Of a stretch of DNA of 55,631 bases, positions 25,353 through 33,990 are shown piece by piece. The translations under genes were made by a program, and so were the position numbers. This DNA comes from Nitrososphaerota archaeon (GTDB lineage Archaea; Thermoproteota; Nitrososphaeria; Nitrososphaerales; Nitrososphaeraceae), in contig VBPX01000040.1 in assembly GCA_005877075.1 (NCBI GenBank), forward strand, positions 1 to 55,631. Reading direction: 5' to 3'. Position 1 is the first letter of the stretch. Every line of letters starts with the position of its first letter. The notes beneath the pieces were generated by a model. It did not search any database. It was not told where the DNA came from and saw nothing but the letters and a program-made list of their open reading frames with translations.

Positions 25353-25623
25353 TCGAACATACACAGATTCGAAAGCCACGACAAGTAAATTAATTTCAAA
25401 AAAGGAATACTTGTAATACTAATATGATTTAGGCAATCTGTTGAAAGTAAGACTACAGATGAGAATACATTGAAATTTAGATCAAATAAAAGATAAAAAA
25501 ATTATGAAATAATTTGATATACACTTTGTTTTTTTATTCAAGAAAAATATGGTTAATTTCTCTTAAATGTTATTGGGAATGTGGTACAACTTGCATTTTA
25601 TTTTTAATTTTGGTCTAGAGACA

Positions 25624-25633
25624 GAGATATATT
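25624..25633 (+). promoter_or_regulatory. TATA-like element upstream of initiator tRNA-Met
   Basis: agatatattt lies about 23-32 bp before the first tRNA base, consistent with an archaeal TATA box. Confidence 0.5.
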
Positions 25634-25655
25634 TGCCCACTTTCAAACTGCTAGT

Positions 25656-25774
25656 AGCGGGGTGGGGAAGCCAGATACAATAGGCTAAGTTATCCCGGCG
25701 GGCTCATAACCCGCAGAGCGGTTTCCATTTAGAGTCTAACTTGATGGCCGTAAGTTCAAATCAACCCCCCGCTA
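25656..25774 (+). tRNA. Initiator tRNA-Met(CAU) with two non-canonical introns
   Basis: The acceptor AGCGGGG/CCCCGCT and anticodon arm GCGGG-CTCATAA-CCCGC with three G-C pairs are those of an archaeal initiator. Removing 14 nt in the D-loop (25675-25688) restores GGGAAGCCAGGTTATCCC with the conserved GG; removing 30 nt in the T-stem (25724-25753, between 52 and 53) restores GGTTG-TTCAAAT-CAACC. The mature length is then 75 nt. Both introns fold as bulge-helix-bulge: AGCC/GGCT with bulges AGA and AAG; GCGG/CCGT with bulges TTT and AAG and inner helix CCAT/ATGG. The anticodon loop itself is uninterrupted. Confidence 0.92.
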
Positions 25775-25837
25775 CGTATTTTGATTAATTCGATTTTATG
25801 AACAATATGAACTGTAGTTGAGACCGTTGGCTAATAT

Positions 25838-27220
25838 CTAAAACAATTTGAACCATTCACTGTGTAATGGTTTGAAAAAATCAGGAATATATGGATAAGT
25901 TTTTTCCATTCCATATCTGTGTAACGGTTTTGTCAAATGACGATGAGCTTTTAAATAAGGCAGGTACATTCCCAACTGTAAATTCCGATTCTTGGTAACG
26001 AGCAATTTTGAATCCTTCTTACGTCCACATATTTTGCATTGAAATCCTTTGTTTTTTCCCTCAGATTTCATTCTCATTCCGCAATTATTACACATTGGAT
26101 TTATCCATACCGTATCATCCATAGTTTTCAAGACTGAAAGATACTCTACATTTAGAATACTGGAATTATGAGAATCGTTCTTACTAACTCCTATACCAAT
26201 ATCAATGTTATCACCTTCAATCAATTTAGATGCAATACTTCCAAGACCAGTAGGTTCATACACTGCCACAGGAAATTTGCTGTTACTAAAATCAGAGACC
26301 TCAAATAAAACATGACCGCCACGTAAAATAATTGGTTTTTTTGAAACTTTGCATCTGACATATCCTGCCATGTTGGATCTAATTTTTTTTAAAGACAACT
26401 GATTTTGAAGGTGCGTGCTGGTACCTTGATTTGTCCTAAATACCATGAATCCTTCAAGCTTTTCAACAGGTAGGACATAAAGTAGCGCTTTTGTAACAAT
26501 ATAGGGATCTTCTCCCCTAATCCCACAAAAAACAGGATCCGGACCATGTGGAGCAATAAGTATTCTCTCGTGAAAACTATCGAGGCTGTTAAACGTGAAA
26601 GGATGGGTTTCTATGCTTATTTTTGATACCCTTGATTTATTAAGAATTCTGGGTGAGCCTTGAAATTCCTTTTTTCTATATGCAATGGCTTCATAGGTGT
26701 GATCTCCTTCTAATAATGACCCAATTGATGCCATAGCGCCAATTATGCCCCGTCCATCTCCATACTTGAAAACTTGTATTGAAAGATCTGAAGCTAATTT
26801 TTCTGCCTCTTGCACTTTTAACACATCGTACATTGCCCTACTACTAAATTGTCTCAGGGACAGCGGTATGGTATCACTCTCAAATATTGCCAATCCAGGA
26901 TTGGCCCCGTTACCAATGTCTGAATCTGTCTTGACAATTTTTATCAAATAATCCAATATCTTCTCAGATTGATTCGTCCTAATCCTCAGACATACTCCTC
27001 CATTTCCCCTTGTTTTCCAGGGAATATTTGGATTTAATCTTACAAGTAGTGGATAATCGATAAAAACAGAATCATTTTCACTCAATAGTTTTGATGTAAT
27101 CTTAAAGGCTAGATTTGTCGTGCATCTTCCGGAATAAGAATCAGTGTCATCAAATCCTATATGGAGAACTTTTGAATCACCTAAATCATAATTTGACATA
27201 TAAATGAAACATTCAAGCAA
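25838..27220 (-). CDS. tiaS: tRNA(Ile2) 2-agmatinylcytidine synthetase TiaS
   Basis: Archaeal enzyme that couples agmatine to C34 of tRNA-Ile2(CAU) using ATP, so it reads AUA as isoleucine. The 460-residue product contains HIGFDDTDSYSGRCTTNLAF at the N-terminus, LVRLNPNIPWKTRGNGGVCL, RAMYDVLKVQEAEKLASDLS, GDGRGIIGAMASIGSLL, and a C-terminal zinc ribbon (CNNCGMRMKSE, then FQCKICGRKK). The longest frame starts at 27220; MSNYDLGDSKVLHIG (27199) is a better family start. Its substrate may be the tRNA(CAU) at 40885. Confidence 0.96.
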   Translation of the reverse strand: MLECFIYMSNYDLGDSKVLHIGFDDTDSYSGRCTTNLAFKITSKLLSENDSVFIDYPLLVRLNPNIPWKTRGNGGVCLRIRTNQSEKILDYLIKIVKTDSDIGNGANPGLAIFESDTIPLSLRQFSSRAMYDVLKVQEAEKLASDLSIQVFKYGDGRGIIGAMASIGSLLEGDHTYEAIAYRKKEFQGSPRILNKSRVSKISIETHPFTFNSLDSFHERILIAPHGPDPVFCGIRGEDPYIVTKALLYVLPVEKLEGFMVFRTNQGTSTHLQNQLSLKKIRSNMAGYVRCKVSKKPIILRGGHVLFEVSDFSNSKFPVAVYEPTGLGSIASKLIEGDNIDIGIGVSKNDSHNSSILNVEYLSVLKTMDDTVWINPMCNNCGMRMKSEGKNKGFQCKICGRKKDSKLLVTKNRNLQLGMYLPYLKAHRHLTKPLHRYGMEKTYPYIPDFFKPLHSEWFKLF

Positions 27221-27410
27221 TAGCAGCGATATTAATTTTATTCTAAAGTTCAGATATTACTAGTGGTTAAATTTTTTCTTAGTCTGATTAATACTAAAAT
27301 TCTATCTTTGTTCTAAGCGTGACAAACGTGACAATAGAGGTGAAATAAGTTTATCAAAAACAGATAAAAAACTTTACAATATACTATGTTTTGTAATTGG
27401 TATTTGGATC

Positions 27411-28280
27411 ATGAAAATTATACTTGTTGTTTACGGTCTACTTGTTTTACTTTCAATTTACATCATACATTCTGATCTGCCAATTCTTTATCCAACCAAG
27501 ACATATGCCGATGTAGCAAACCAAGACCAAGAAAGTTTCGACAAATTTGGCATTAGAGAAATTTATCCGACGAAAGAAAATGGAAGGGAATGGTATATGA
27601 ATATGGAAAATCCAAAAGATGATGAAAATTTTTCAATTACATTCAATCCAAATCTTACAAGACAAGCCGATGGTTCCTGGAGGATTTCTCTTCCGGTTGT
27701 AAGAATGAATGTTGGAACATTGCCCGGACAAACAAATTGGAAGAATGTGGAAATGACCGGCTATGTAAAGCTCGTTTCCGTGATTAAAAATACTACCAAT
27801 AAAGTGACAGAGAATGATCTAACTTGGTACGCTAGAGGTGGAAAACATAATCCAAAAGTCCCATGCGAGGCAACAGCCTATATGGGTGGGCTTTATGATA
27901 CTGGAAGAGTTGGCTGGAAAAAAGAACTATGGTTTGTAGGAGGCTACACTGATGAAAGAGATGCCAACAAAGTGACGACGCCATTACTTGATAGGTGGGT
28001 TGGATGGAAAGTAGTAATCTATAACATAAACAATAATTCAGAGGTAAAATTGCAGTCATATCTTGACAATACAAATACAAACTATTGGGTTAAAGTCACT
28101 GACCTTGTTGATGACGGGGGATGGTACGCAAAAGGACAAGACTCTGATTTTTTTGATCCTAATTGTTCCAAGGATAAGGCCTCCATAATTACTAATTCAG
28201 GATCAACTGCTACATTTAGATCTGATAACTTGATTTGGAATTTCAAGAATTTGAGTATCAGGGAAATCAAACCAAGTTAA
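27411..28280 (+). CDS. Secreted concanavalin-like (laminarinase/lectin-fold) protein
   Basis: A 289-residue protein with an N-terminal signal or anchor (ILVVYGLLVLLSIYIIH, ending near residue 33). The mature part is beta-rich with many Trp/Tyr: TNWKNVEMTGYVKLVSVIKN, DLTWYARGGKH, VGWKKELWFVGGYTDERD, LDRWVGWKVVIYNINNN and NLIWNFKNLSIREI at the end. This repeated W-K-x-V layout is that of a carbohydrate-binding jelly roll of the concanavalin superfamily. No E-x-D-x-x-E catalytic motif of GH16 is obvious, so binding, rather than hydrolysis, is likelier. Single gene. Confidence 0.7.
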   Translation: MKIILVVYGLLVLLSIYIIHSDLPILYPTKTYADVANQDQESFDKFGIREIYPTKENGREWYMNMENPKDDENFSITFNPNLTRQADGSWRISLPVVRMNVGTLPGQTNWKNVEMTGYVKLVSVIKNTTNKVTENDLTWYARGGKHNPKVPCEATAYMGGLYDTGRVGWKKELWFVGGYTDERDANKVTTPLLDRWVGWKVVIYNINNNSEVKLQSYLDNTNTNYWVKVTDLVDDGGWYAKGQDSDFFDPNCSKDKASIITNSGSTATFRSDNLIWNFKNLSIREIKPS

Positions 28281-28391
28281 TTTATCAAATAATGTTTTCA
28301 GAATTTATCTTGATGATCTGAGAATTAAGATCTCAATGAATAATATCAACTAATTTTTATTAGACTGTATCTCTTATCTAGAATGAAACAT

Positions 28392-28817
28392 CTACTCTGT
28401 TTTGGCAAAATGGTCAATAAGGTTATTAATTTCATTTTTTATTTTATGTTTTGCAAAAACACCAAATATTGTTCCAAGTTTTCCAAATTTAATATCCGCA
28501 TCTATTTTTATTTCTGTCCTTGAATTAGATTTTGGATTTAATTCGATAACCAAGATAGTGCCCTTAGTATCGCCGTCAATTATTTCACTTTTGAGCATTC
28601 TATTGGGTTCCAAGGTATGTTTTACTTTTTGTTTTATTTCTTTTCCAGATATTGAAACGATCTCGTCAGTTAGTATGTAACTATCCGATTGTTCTAAAAT
28701 GCAAAATGATTTGTATTTGTCAGGAAATAGGGTTGGTAATTTACCTATATCTTTTATTCCAGAAAAAATTTTTTCTTGCGACAAATCAATAATTTTAGAT
28801 GAGGTAACTCTAACCAT
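28392..28817 (-). CDS. SRPBCC (START-like) ligand-binding protein
   Basis: A 141-residue helix-grip protein: VTSSKIIDLSQEKIFSGIKD, then LPTLFPDKYKSFCILEQSDS, then TLEPNRMLKSEIIDGDTKGT and the long C-terminal helix AKHKIKNEINNLIDHFAKTE. The pattern is the polyketide-cyclase/START superfamily, which binds hydrophobic ligands. A second member lies divergently at 28897, so the pair may have arisen by duplication. No partner suggests a substrate. Confidence 0.75.
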   Translation of the reverse strand: MVRVTSSKIIDLSQEKIFSGIKDIGKLPTLFPDKYKSFCILEQSDSYILTDEIVSISGKEIKQKVKHTLEPNRMLKSEIIDGDTKGTILVIELNPKSNSRTEIKIDADIKFGKLGTIFGVFAKHKIKNEINNLIDHFAKTE

Positions 28818-28896
28818 GACGGATGTAAGAACTACTGATTTTTAAACAATATGTTTCTATATCTGGTTGCAATTAATACATGATGATTAATTTCGA

Positions 28897-29361
28897 ATGA
28901 AAAACTTTTATCATGAATTTGAAGTAAATTCTGGTTTGGATGATGTTTGGGAATTCTATACCAATATAAGACATCTAGAAATAGTTAGTCCAAAAGAAAT
29001 AAAATTGAATATCATGCAGGTATCAGATGAGGTATTAAAAGAAGGAACAGTAGCAGGGTTATCTGGAAAATTAATCATAGCTACAAAATGGTACTCTAAA
29101 ATAACTTATTTTGGAAAGTATCAATATATTGATGAAATGATACAAAATGAAAACAATATGCCTCCATTTAAAAAATGGAAACATACACATATATTCAAAG
29201 AAATTGACTCTTATAAAACAAAAGTCATTGATAAGATTGAATTTGCCATGCCATATGGATTTTTAGGAAATATATTGGACTTTTATATTATATTTAAATT
29301 ACGCAAAATTTTTAAATATCGAAAAATAGCGACAAAAAAATATCTAGAAAATAAAACATAA
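28897..29361 (+). CDS. SRPBCC (START-like) ligand-binding protein
   Basis: A 154-residue helix-grip protein, starting MKNFYHEFEVNSGLDDVWEF (the usual strand followed by D-x-V-W-x-F helix), then MPPFKKWKHTHIFKEIDSYK and FAMPYGFLGNILDFYIIFKL before the C-terminal helix with KIFKYRKIATKKYL. It is divergent to the other SRPBCC gene and convergent with the MFS exporter. Ligand unknown. Confidence 0.75.
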   Translation: MKNFYHEFEVNSGLDDVWEFYTNIRHLEIVSPKEIKLNIMQVSDEVLKEGTVAGLSGKLIIATKWYSKITYFGKYQYIDEMIQNENNMPPFKKWKHTHIFKEIDSYKTKVIDKIEFAMPYGFLGNILDFYIIFKLRKIFKYRKIATKKYLENKT

Positions 29362-29376
29362 TTGCTAACTGAATTC

Positions 29377-30855
29377 CTAAGAAGGAATTTTGGAGTAGTA
29401 TTTAACCAAAAAAAATGAGATGCATAATGCAAAAATTGAAAGCAATAACATGGTACAAAAAATAAAATCATATGCAGCTGCAGATGGAAAATATTGGGCT
29501 TGGTTCTTGTTTACAGTAACTAAAAATAAGTGGCTTTGCATGAACAAACCTGCTATTGTTGGACCTATTGAGCTGCCTATTATTCTTAACAAATTACTAA
29601 TGCCCAAAGAGATGCCTATTTGTTGGTACGAGCTTTTTACCATTATGATATTAGTACTACTAACATTTGTTAAGGAAAGTCCTATAGATAGGATCACTAA
29701 AAATACCGATATGAAAAATTCATTTACTCTCATAAACAAAAGCAAAGAAAATCCCAATGACATTGCAAGAGTACCAATTAGTAGCGGAGTTGTCTGCCCA
29801 ATCCTGGTTATGATAAATCCTGTTAAAGGACCCAAAATCAAGAGTACTAAAGCAAAAGGCAATTGTACTATTGACATCTGTAATGCATTCTCATCAAAAC
29901 CTAATGGGTACGGACTTTGAATTAGTATCGGTAGCGTTTGAAATATAGTAAACATAGACATGCCTACAATTAATAAAATAATATTTGACGATAAGATCCC
30001 TCTATCTAGAAACAATCTAGAAGAAATAAGTGGAAATTTGGTTTTCCTTTCAACTAATAAAAAAAGAGTAAAGCCTGTACCAAAAATAGACAAGAAAAAT
30101 AGTGATGCAATTGGAACTCTGGAAATTAATTCATCATGGTTAATGCCTAAACTGTCTGTTCTGAGGAAGGTAATGAACAATAGAAACGATATAATGCTAA
30201 TGCCTAACAAAATCGAGCCTTTTAGGTCAAATTTTTTGCCTGAACTCTCATTTTTTTGGCCGGAAATTTCAGTCACTTTTTTTTCTACAACTGGAATAAA
30301 TCTAATGATAATAAAAATTAGGCATATAGCTATTGGAATAATTGAAAAAAATGTTACTCTCCAACCATAGTATTGTACAATAGTTCCACCTATTGCAAGC
30401 CCCAACACGGAACCACCAGCGAACATTGAACTTATGATTCCTTGACTTATTGCAAGTTTTTCTCTTGGAAATTGCTCTCTCACAATTCCAAATGTAACAG
30501 GGAATACCGAAATTCCAATTCCTTGTAAAATCCTTGATATTAGTAACGTGATAAAATTGGAGGAGAAGGGTGAAATCATAAGACCAACTGTATATATTGA
30601 TATCAGGATAATCATTATCTTTTTCTTACCGTATATGTCAGACAGTTTTCCACTTACCGGTGTCATAACTGCACCGGCAACAAGATACGCACTTAGAATC
30701 CAAGACGAAGAATTGTATGACAAATTAAAATCGTGTATCAGGTGTGGGAGTGCCGGAAGGAGCATTGTTTCAGTATACATGGAAATAGTAGCAATTGAAC
30801 TAAGAATCGCGAGAGTTGTCCACATTGAAATATTGCTATTTTTTTTACTAAACAA
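29377..30855 (-). CDS. MFS multidrug exporter, 14-helix (DHA2) type
   Basis: A 492-residue transporter of the DHA2 drug:H+ antiporter family. The start region WTTLAILSSIATISMYTETM is followed by SSWILSAYLVAGAVMTPVSG-KLSDIYGKKK (motif A, split here for length), and LLISRILQGIGISVFPVTFG (motif C region). Fourteen hydrophobic stretches fit the class. It likely expels hydrophobic or cationic compounds in exchange for protons; specificity cannot be read. No regulator is adjacent. Confidence 0.92.
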   Translation of the reverse strand: MFSKKNSNISMWTTLAILSSIATISMYTETMLLPALPHLIHDFNLSYNSSSWILSAYLVAGAVMTPVSGKLSDIYGKKKIMIILISIYTVGLMISPFSSNFITLLISRILQGIGISVFPVTFGIVREQFPREKLAISQGIISSMFAGGSVLGLAIGGTIVQYYGWRVTFFSIIPIAICLIFIIIRFIPVVEKKVTEISGQKNESSGKKFDLKGSILLGISIISFLLFITFLRTDSLGINHDELISRVPIASLFFLSIFGTGFTLFLLVERKTKFPLISSRLFLDRGILSSNIILLIVGMSMFTIFQTLPILIQSPYPLGFDENALQMSIVQLPFALVLLILGPLTGFIITRIGQTTPLLIGTLAMSLGFSLLLFMRVNEFFISVFLVILSIGLSLTNVSSTNIIMVKSSYQQIGISLGISNLLRIIGSSIGPTIAGLFMQSHLFLVTVNKNQAQYFPSAAAYDFIFCTMLLLSIFALCISFFLVKYYSKIPS

Positions 30856-31083
30856 GGTTATCTTTTTTGTTTATAATGAAAGCCAAGGATCAATATATTT
30901 TATTTTAAACTCATTCAAAAAGAAAATATGTACCATTTATAATGTAATTTGAATTCAAAAGTCATTCATGTTTTTGTACTGCATGACAATCATTCTATAT
31001 CATAAAATAGTAATAGACAAACTTGTTTTTTTCATCTATATTTTAATACAAGATGTATCCATTTAATATGAATTCAGGTCTTA

Positions 31084-32271
31084 ATGTCTTCCATTGATGA
31101 AATAAAGCAAAGATTAAAGAAAAATTGGTATCAATTTATCAGCACTAATAGTAAAAAATTCTCTTCCAACATCATCGATGGATCTTCGCCACCTTCCATT
31201 TCTGTAGGCCAATTTGGATATCCACAAGTTAGAATTGGTCCAATGATTCCTCCTTATCATGGGGACACTTCAGTTTTAGACAGACCTGAAATGTGGATAG
31301 GAAAATCCTTAGAAGATATAGTTAACTTTAGGATTAATCTGTTAAAAGGAACAGAAGTACACAATGTGAATGATATGTCAGGGCGATACATTGAATCTTT
31401 ACAAGAGATGGCTTTGTCTAAAAAAGCTGTTGAGAGCATTGTGACATTTAAAAAAATTCCGTCAATGTATCTAAACGAAATGAGTTTGAGTAAAAATGAA
31501 TCTGAAGAAATACCCACTATTTTTTCAGCACCTGTGAGTGACTTTAAGATTGTTCCTTCAACTACGGATCGCAAAATTCAAAAAAATTACTATGATGATG
31601 ATTTATACGCATCAGATGCAATTATTGACCTTTATGACAATGACGTCGCTGTAAGTCATATATCAAAAGTCCTCAGTATGGGAATGCTAGGCAGAAAGAA
31701 AAAGCGTAAATTGGTTCCTACTAAGTGGAGTATTACGGCAGCAGATGATATTCTCTCTTTGTATTTATTAAACAAAATCAAGGACAATGCCATTTTGGAC
31801 AATTATTTTGTCTTTGACTTTAATCATTTGGCAAACTATTATTCCGTAATATTCATTCCTGATGAGATTTGGAGTTTTGAAATGATTGAATCGTGGATTG
31901 ATAATGATGGAAGGGTACATATAGGCTCAGATTATGAAATAGGAAAGAAGATAGATCATTACCCTTCAATTGCTGGCGCATATTTTGCAGCAAGATTATC
32001 AATTACAGAGTATTTGTTCAAGAAAAGAATAAAAGCATCTGTGTTGATTTTACGAGAAATACATCCTGAATATTTCATGCCCCTTGGTGTTTGGCAAGTT
32101 AGAGAAGGATTACGAGAATGTCTCAAATCTAAGGCAATACCTTTTGAAACTTTTGACTCAGCATTAAACTATGCAATCTCCAAAACTTCATTATCCAAGA
32201 TTGAATGGATTAAAAATAGTTCACTTATTAGGAACAAAAAACAGAAAAGGATATCCGACTATTTACGTTAA
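31084..32271 (+). CDS. nreA: Archaeal DNA repair protein NreA-like, lacking the N-terminal zinc finger
   Basis: A 395-residue member of the Nre family (DUF650/DUF651) that protects cells against DNA damage with PCNA. Landmarks: VGQFGYPQVRIGPMIPPYHG, DRPEMWIGKSLEDIVNFRIN, DNYFVFDFNHLANYYSVIFI, VLILREIHPEYFMPLGVWQV. The C-terminus QKRISDYLR is a PIP box for PCNA (Q-x-x-I-x-x-Y-L). Most Nre proteins have a four-Cys zinc finger at the start; here the N-terminus (LKKNWYQFISTNSKKFSSNI) has no Cys, so that element has been lost. Stand-alone gene. Confidence 0.93.
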   Translation: MSSIDEIKQRLKKNWYQFISTNSKKFSSNIIDGSSPPSISVGQFGYPQVRIGPMIPPYHGDTSVLDRPEMWIGKSLEDIVNFRINLLKGTEVHNVNDMSGRYIESLQEMALSKKAVESIVTFKKIPSMYLNEMSLSKNESEEIPTIFSAPVSDFKIVPSTTDRKIQKNYYDDDLYASDAIIDLYDNDVAVSHISKVLSMGMLGRKKKRKLVPTKWSITAADDILSLYLLNKIKDNAILDNYFVFDFNHLANYYSVIFIPDEIWSFEMIESWIDNDGRVHIGSDYEIGKKIDHYPSIAGAYFAARLSITEYLFKKRIKASVLILREIHPEYFMPLGVWQVREGLRECLKSKAIPFETFDSALNYAISKTSLSKIEWIKNSSLIRNKKQKRISDYLR

Positions 32272-32404
32272 GGATATATCACTACCGTAGTTGCTAGCGC
32301 TTATAGCAGATTGATAAAATTGCAAGTACAAAGTTACCATTTTGATCAAATATCGCCCTGCATCTGATTTTGGTAGGGCAATGATCTGGAAAATGTTGGC
32401 GTAT

Positions 32405-32773
32405 TTACGGTAAACATATCATATACTTTGGATTTTGTTCACCAATTGTCTGATCTTTTTTCTTTATAATATCTACATCCATTAGTCTTTCACATGATTG
32501 TTTCTCGACACTATTGTTATCATCGAGATTACTAGCCAATGTCTGATTTATTTGTTGATTTTTATTAAATGGATCTACTATGTCCGAATATTTGAATACA
32601 TCTTTTGTAATTATTTTACAGTTATTGATTTCATTGCATTTTTCCTCATCTATGCCTTCTGTAGCATGGGATTGTTCTATTGCATAAAGCCTTCCGGTAA
32701 CCGTAGAGATTGAGACTACTGTTAGACTTATTATAATTAAAACTATGGCTGTTATATTTCTAGTCAAGTACAT
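32405..32773 (-). CDS. Secreted or anchored small protein, unknown
   Basis: A 122-residue protein with a signal or anchor (NITAIVLIIISLTVVSISTV) and a polar, Asn/Asp-rich remainder with four Cys (EKCNEINNCKI, KQSCERLMDV, KYMICLP), consistent with two disulfides outside the membrane. Sequence ending in MICLP gives no lipobox. I recognise no family. Confidence 0.6.
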   Translation of the reverse strand: MYLTRNITAIVLIIISLTVVSISTVTGRLYAIEQSHATEGIDEEKCNEINNCKIITKDVFKYSDIVDPFNKNQQINQTLASNLDDNNSVEKQSCERLMDVDIIKKKDQTIGEQNPKYMICLP

Positions 32774-32992
32774 AGTTGTATGCTACTTTGACTTATTTGA
32801 ATTCTGAAAAAATCATGATTAATAAATTTCGCTTTATTGATAGTAAATAATGTTATATCTAATTCTTATATTAAACTAGAGATTTTGAATGTTGATTAGT
32901 ATATCTAATCTTCTAATTTTATCAACATGTATATTTTTCTTCACACTTGATAAAAAATACAATTTGTTAGACGCTAGAAATGAATCTTGTAA

Positions 32993-33676
32993 ATGGCAGA
33001 AAAATATTTAGATTTTCAAAGAATTTTAGCCATAAATTTACATCCATTAGCATTTATGGCATTATTTGGATTAATCTGCGTTCTAATTTTATCATCCTAT
33101 TATAATATAGTAAGTGCAGAAACCATAATGTGTAAGTTCGAAAAGAGAACATGCAAGGGAACTGATAGAACAGACGTGCTGGTGGGTAATAAGGATTCCA
33201 ATAAAATGAATGGTCTTCAAGGCAGCGACTATATACTCGGGCTTTTCGGTAATGATCATATAAATGGTTATAATGGAACTGATTCGATTATAGGTGGAGC
33301 AGGTAACGATGTAATTCATGGAGGCGGAAATAATGACGCAATAATGGGTAGCACAGGTAATGATAATATTACAGGTGGATATGGTGCAGACGAAATAATA
33401 GGCGGTGAAGGTAATGATACTATTTTAGGAGGCAATGGTCCTGATACCATCATTGGTGGACAAGGTAATGACTTTATTGTCGGTGGTCATGGAGTTGATG
33501 AACTCAGTGGTGGTGCAGATGATGACAGTATTTATACTTCAAATAGGAATTCTACAGATTCCGATGGCGCCAAAGATATCGTTAATTGTGGAGAAGGTAA
33601 TGATGAAGTATGGTTTAACACTAGTATGGATGAGGATGAAGTGAATAAGGATTGCGAGATTCTTCATAAAGGATGA
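32993..33676 (+). CDS. RTX-repeat (hemolysin-type calcium-binding) exported protein
   Basis: A 227-residue protein with an N-terminal hydrophobic segment (AFMALFGLICVLILSSYYNI, residues 21-40) and then about nine tandem G-G-x-G-N-D-x-I/L nonapeptides (for example GGAGNDVIHGGGNNDAIMG, then GGEGNDTILGGNGPDTIIGG) from about 70 to 180. These bind Ca2+ in a parallel beta roll outside the cell. A Cys near the C-terminus (NCGEGNDEVWFN, then KDCEIL) and another pair at the N-terminal side (MCKFEKRTCKG) may form disulfides. No protease or toxin domain and no type I secretion genes are nearby; secretion is presumably Sec-dependent. Confidence 0.88.
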   Translation: MAEKYLDFQRILAINLHPLAFMALFGLICVLILSSYYNIVSAETIMCKFEKRTCKGTDRTDVLVGNKDSNKMNGLQGSDYILGLFGNDHINGYNGTDSIIGGAGNDVIHGGGNNDAIMGSTGNDNITGGYGADEIIGGEGNDTILGGNGPDTIIGGQGNDFIVGGHGVDELSGGADDDSIYTSNRNSTDSDGAKDIVNCGEGNDEVWFNTSMDEDEVNKDCEILHKG

Positions 33677-33990
33677 GGCATCACAAATGTATAACAAGTA
33701 CACTATCTTGATTTATATCTGATTTTTTAAAACCGCGCATATGCAATATCGCAATTAACTATATCTAAGTGCAACTTTTTACATTGTCATAGCATTTTAA
33801 TTATACAGAGCTGCGTTATTGATATTCGTTCAAATAGCAAAAAGAAATAATTTACTACTACTCACAAGAACTAATAATTTCTGCAAATATTTTTCAACTT
33901 ATATTTTGAAAACACTTGATGAAATTATAATTAGAAATTCAATATCAATCTTTATTATTTCTGTTACTAGAGAACATATAGTTAAGATAA
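33677..33990. other. Intergenic region, no gene seen
   Basis: A 314-bp AT-rich gap between convergent genes. Open frames in it have no protein-like composition. I see no tRNA, repeat or recognisable regulatory site. Confidence 0.5.

Noticed and set aside
32355-32379. GCCCT...AGGGC hairpin after nreA as a terminator
   Set aside because: Only a 5-bp stem with a 15-nt loop and no T-run; archaeal termination depends mainly on T-tracts.
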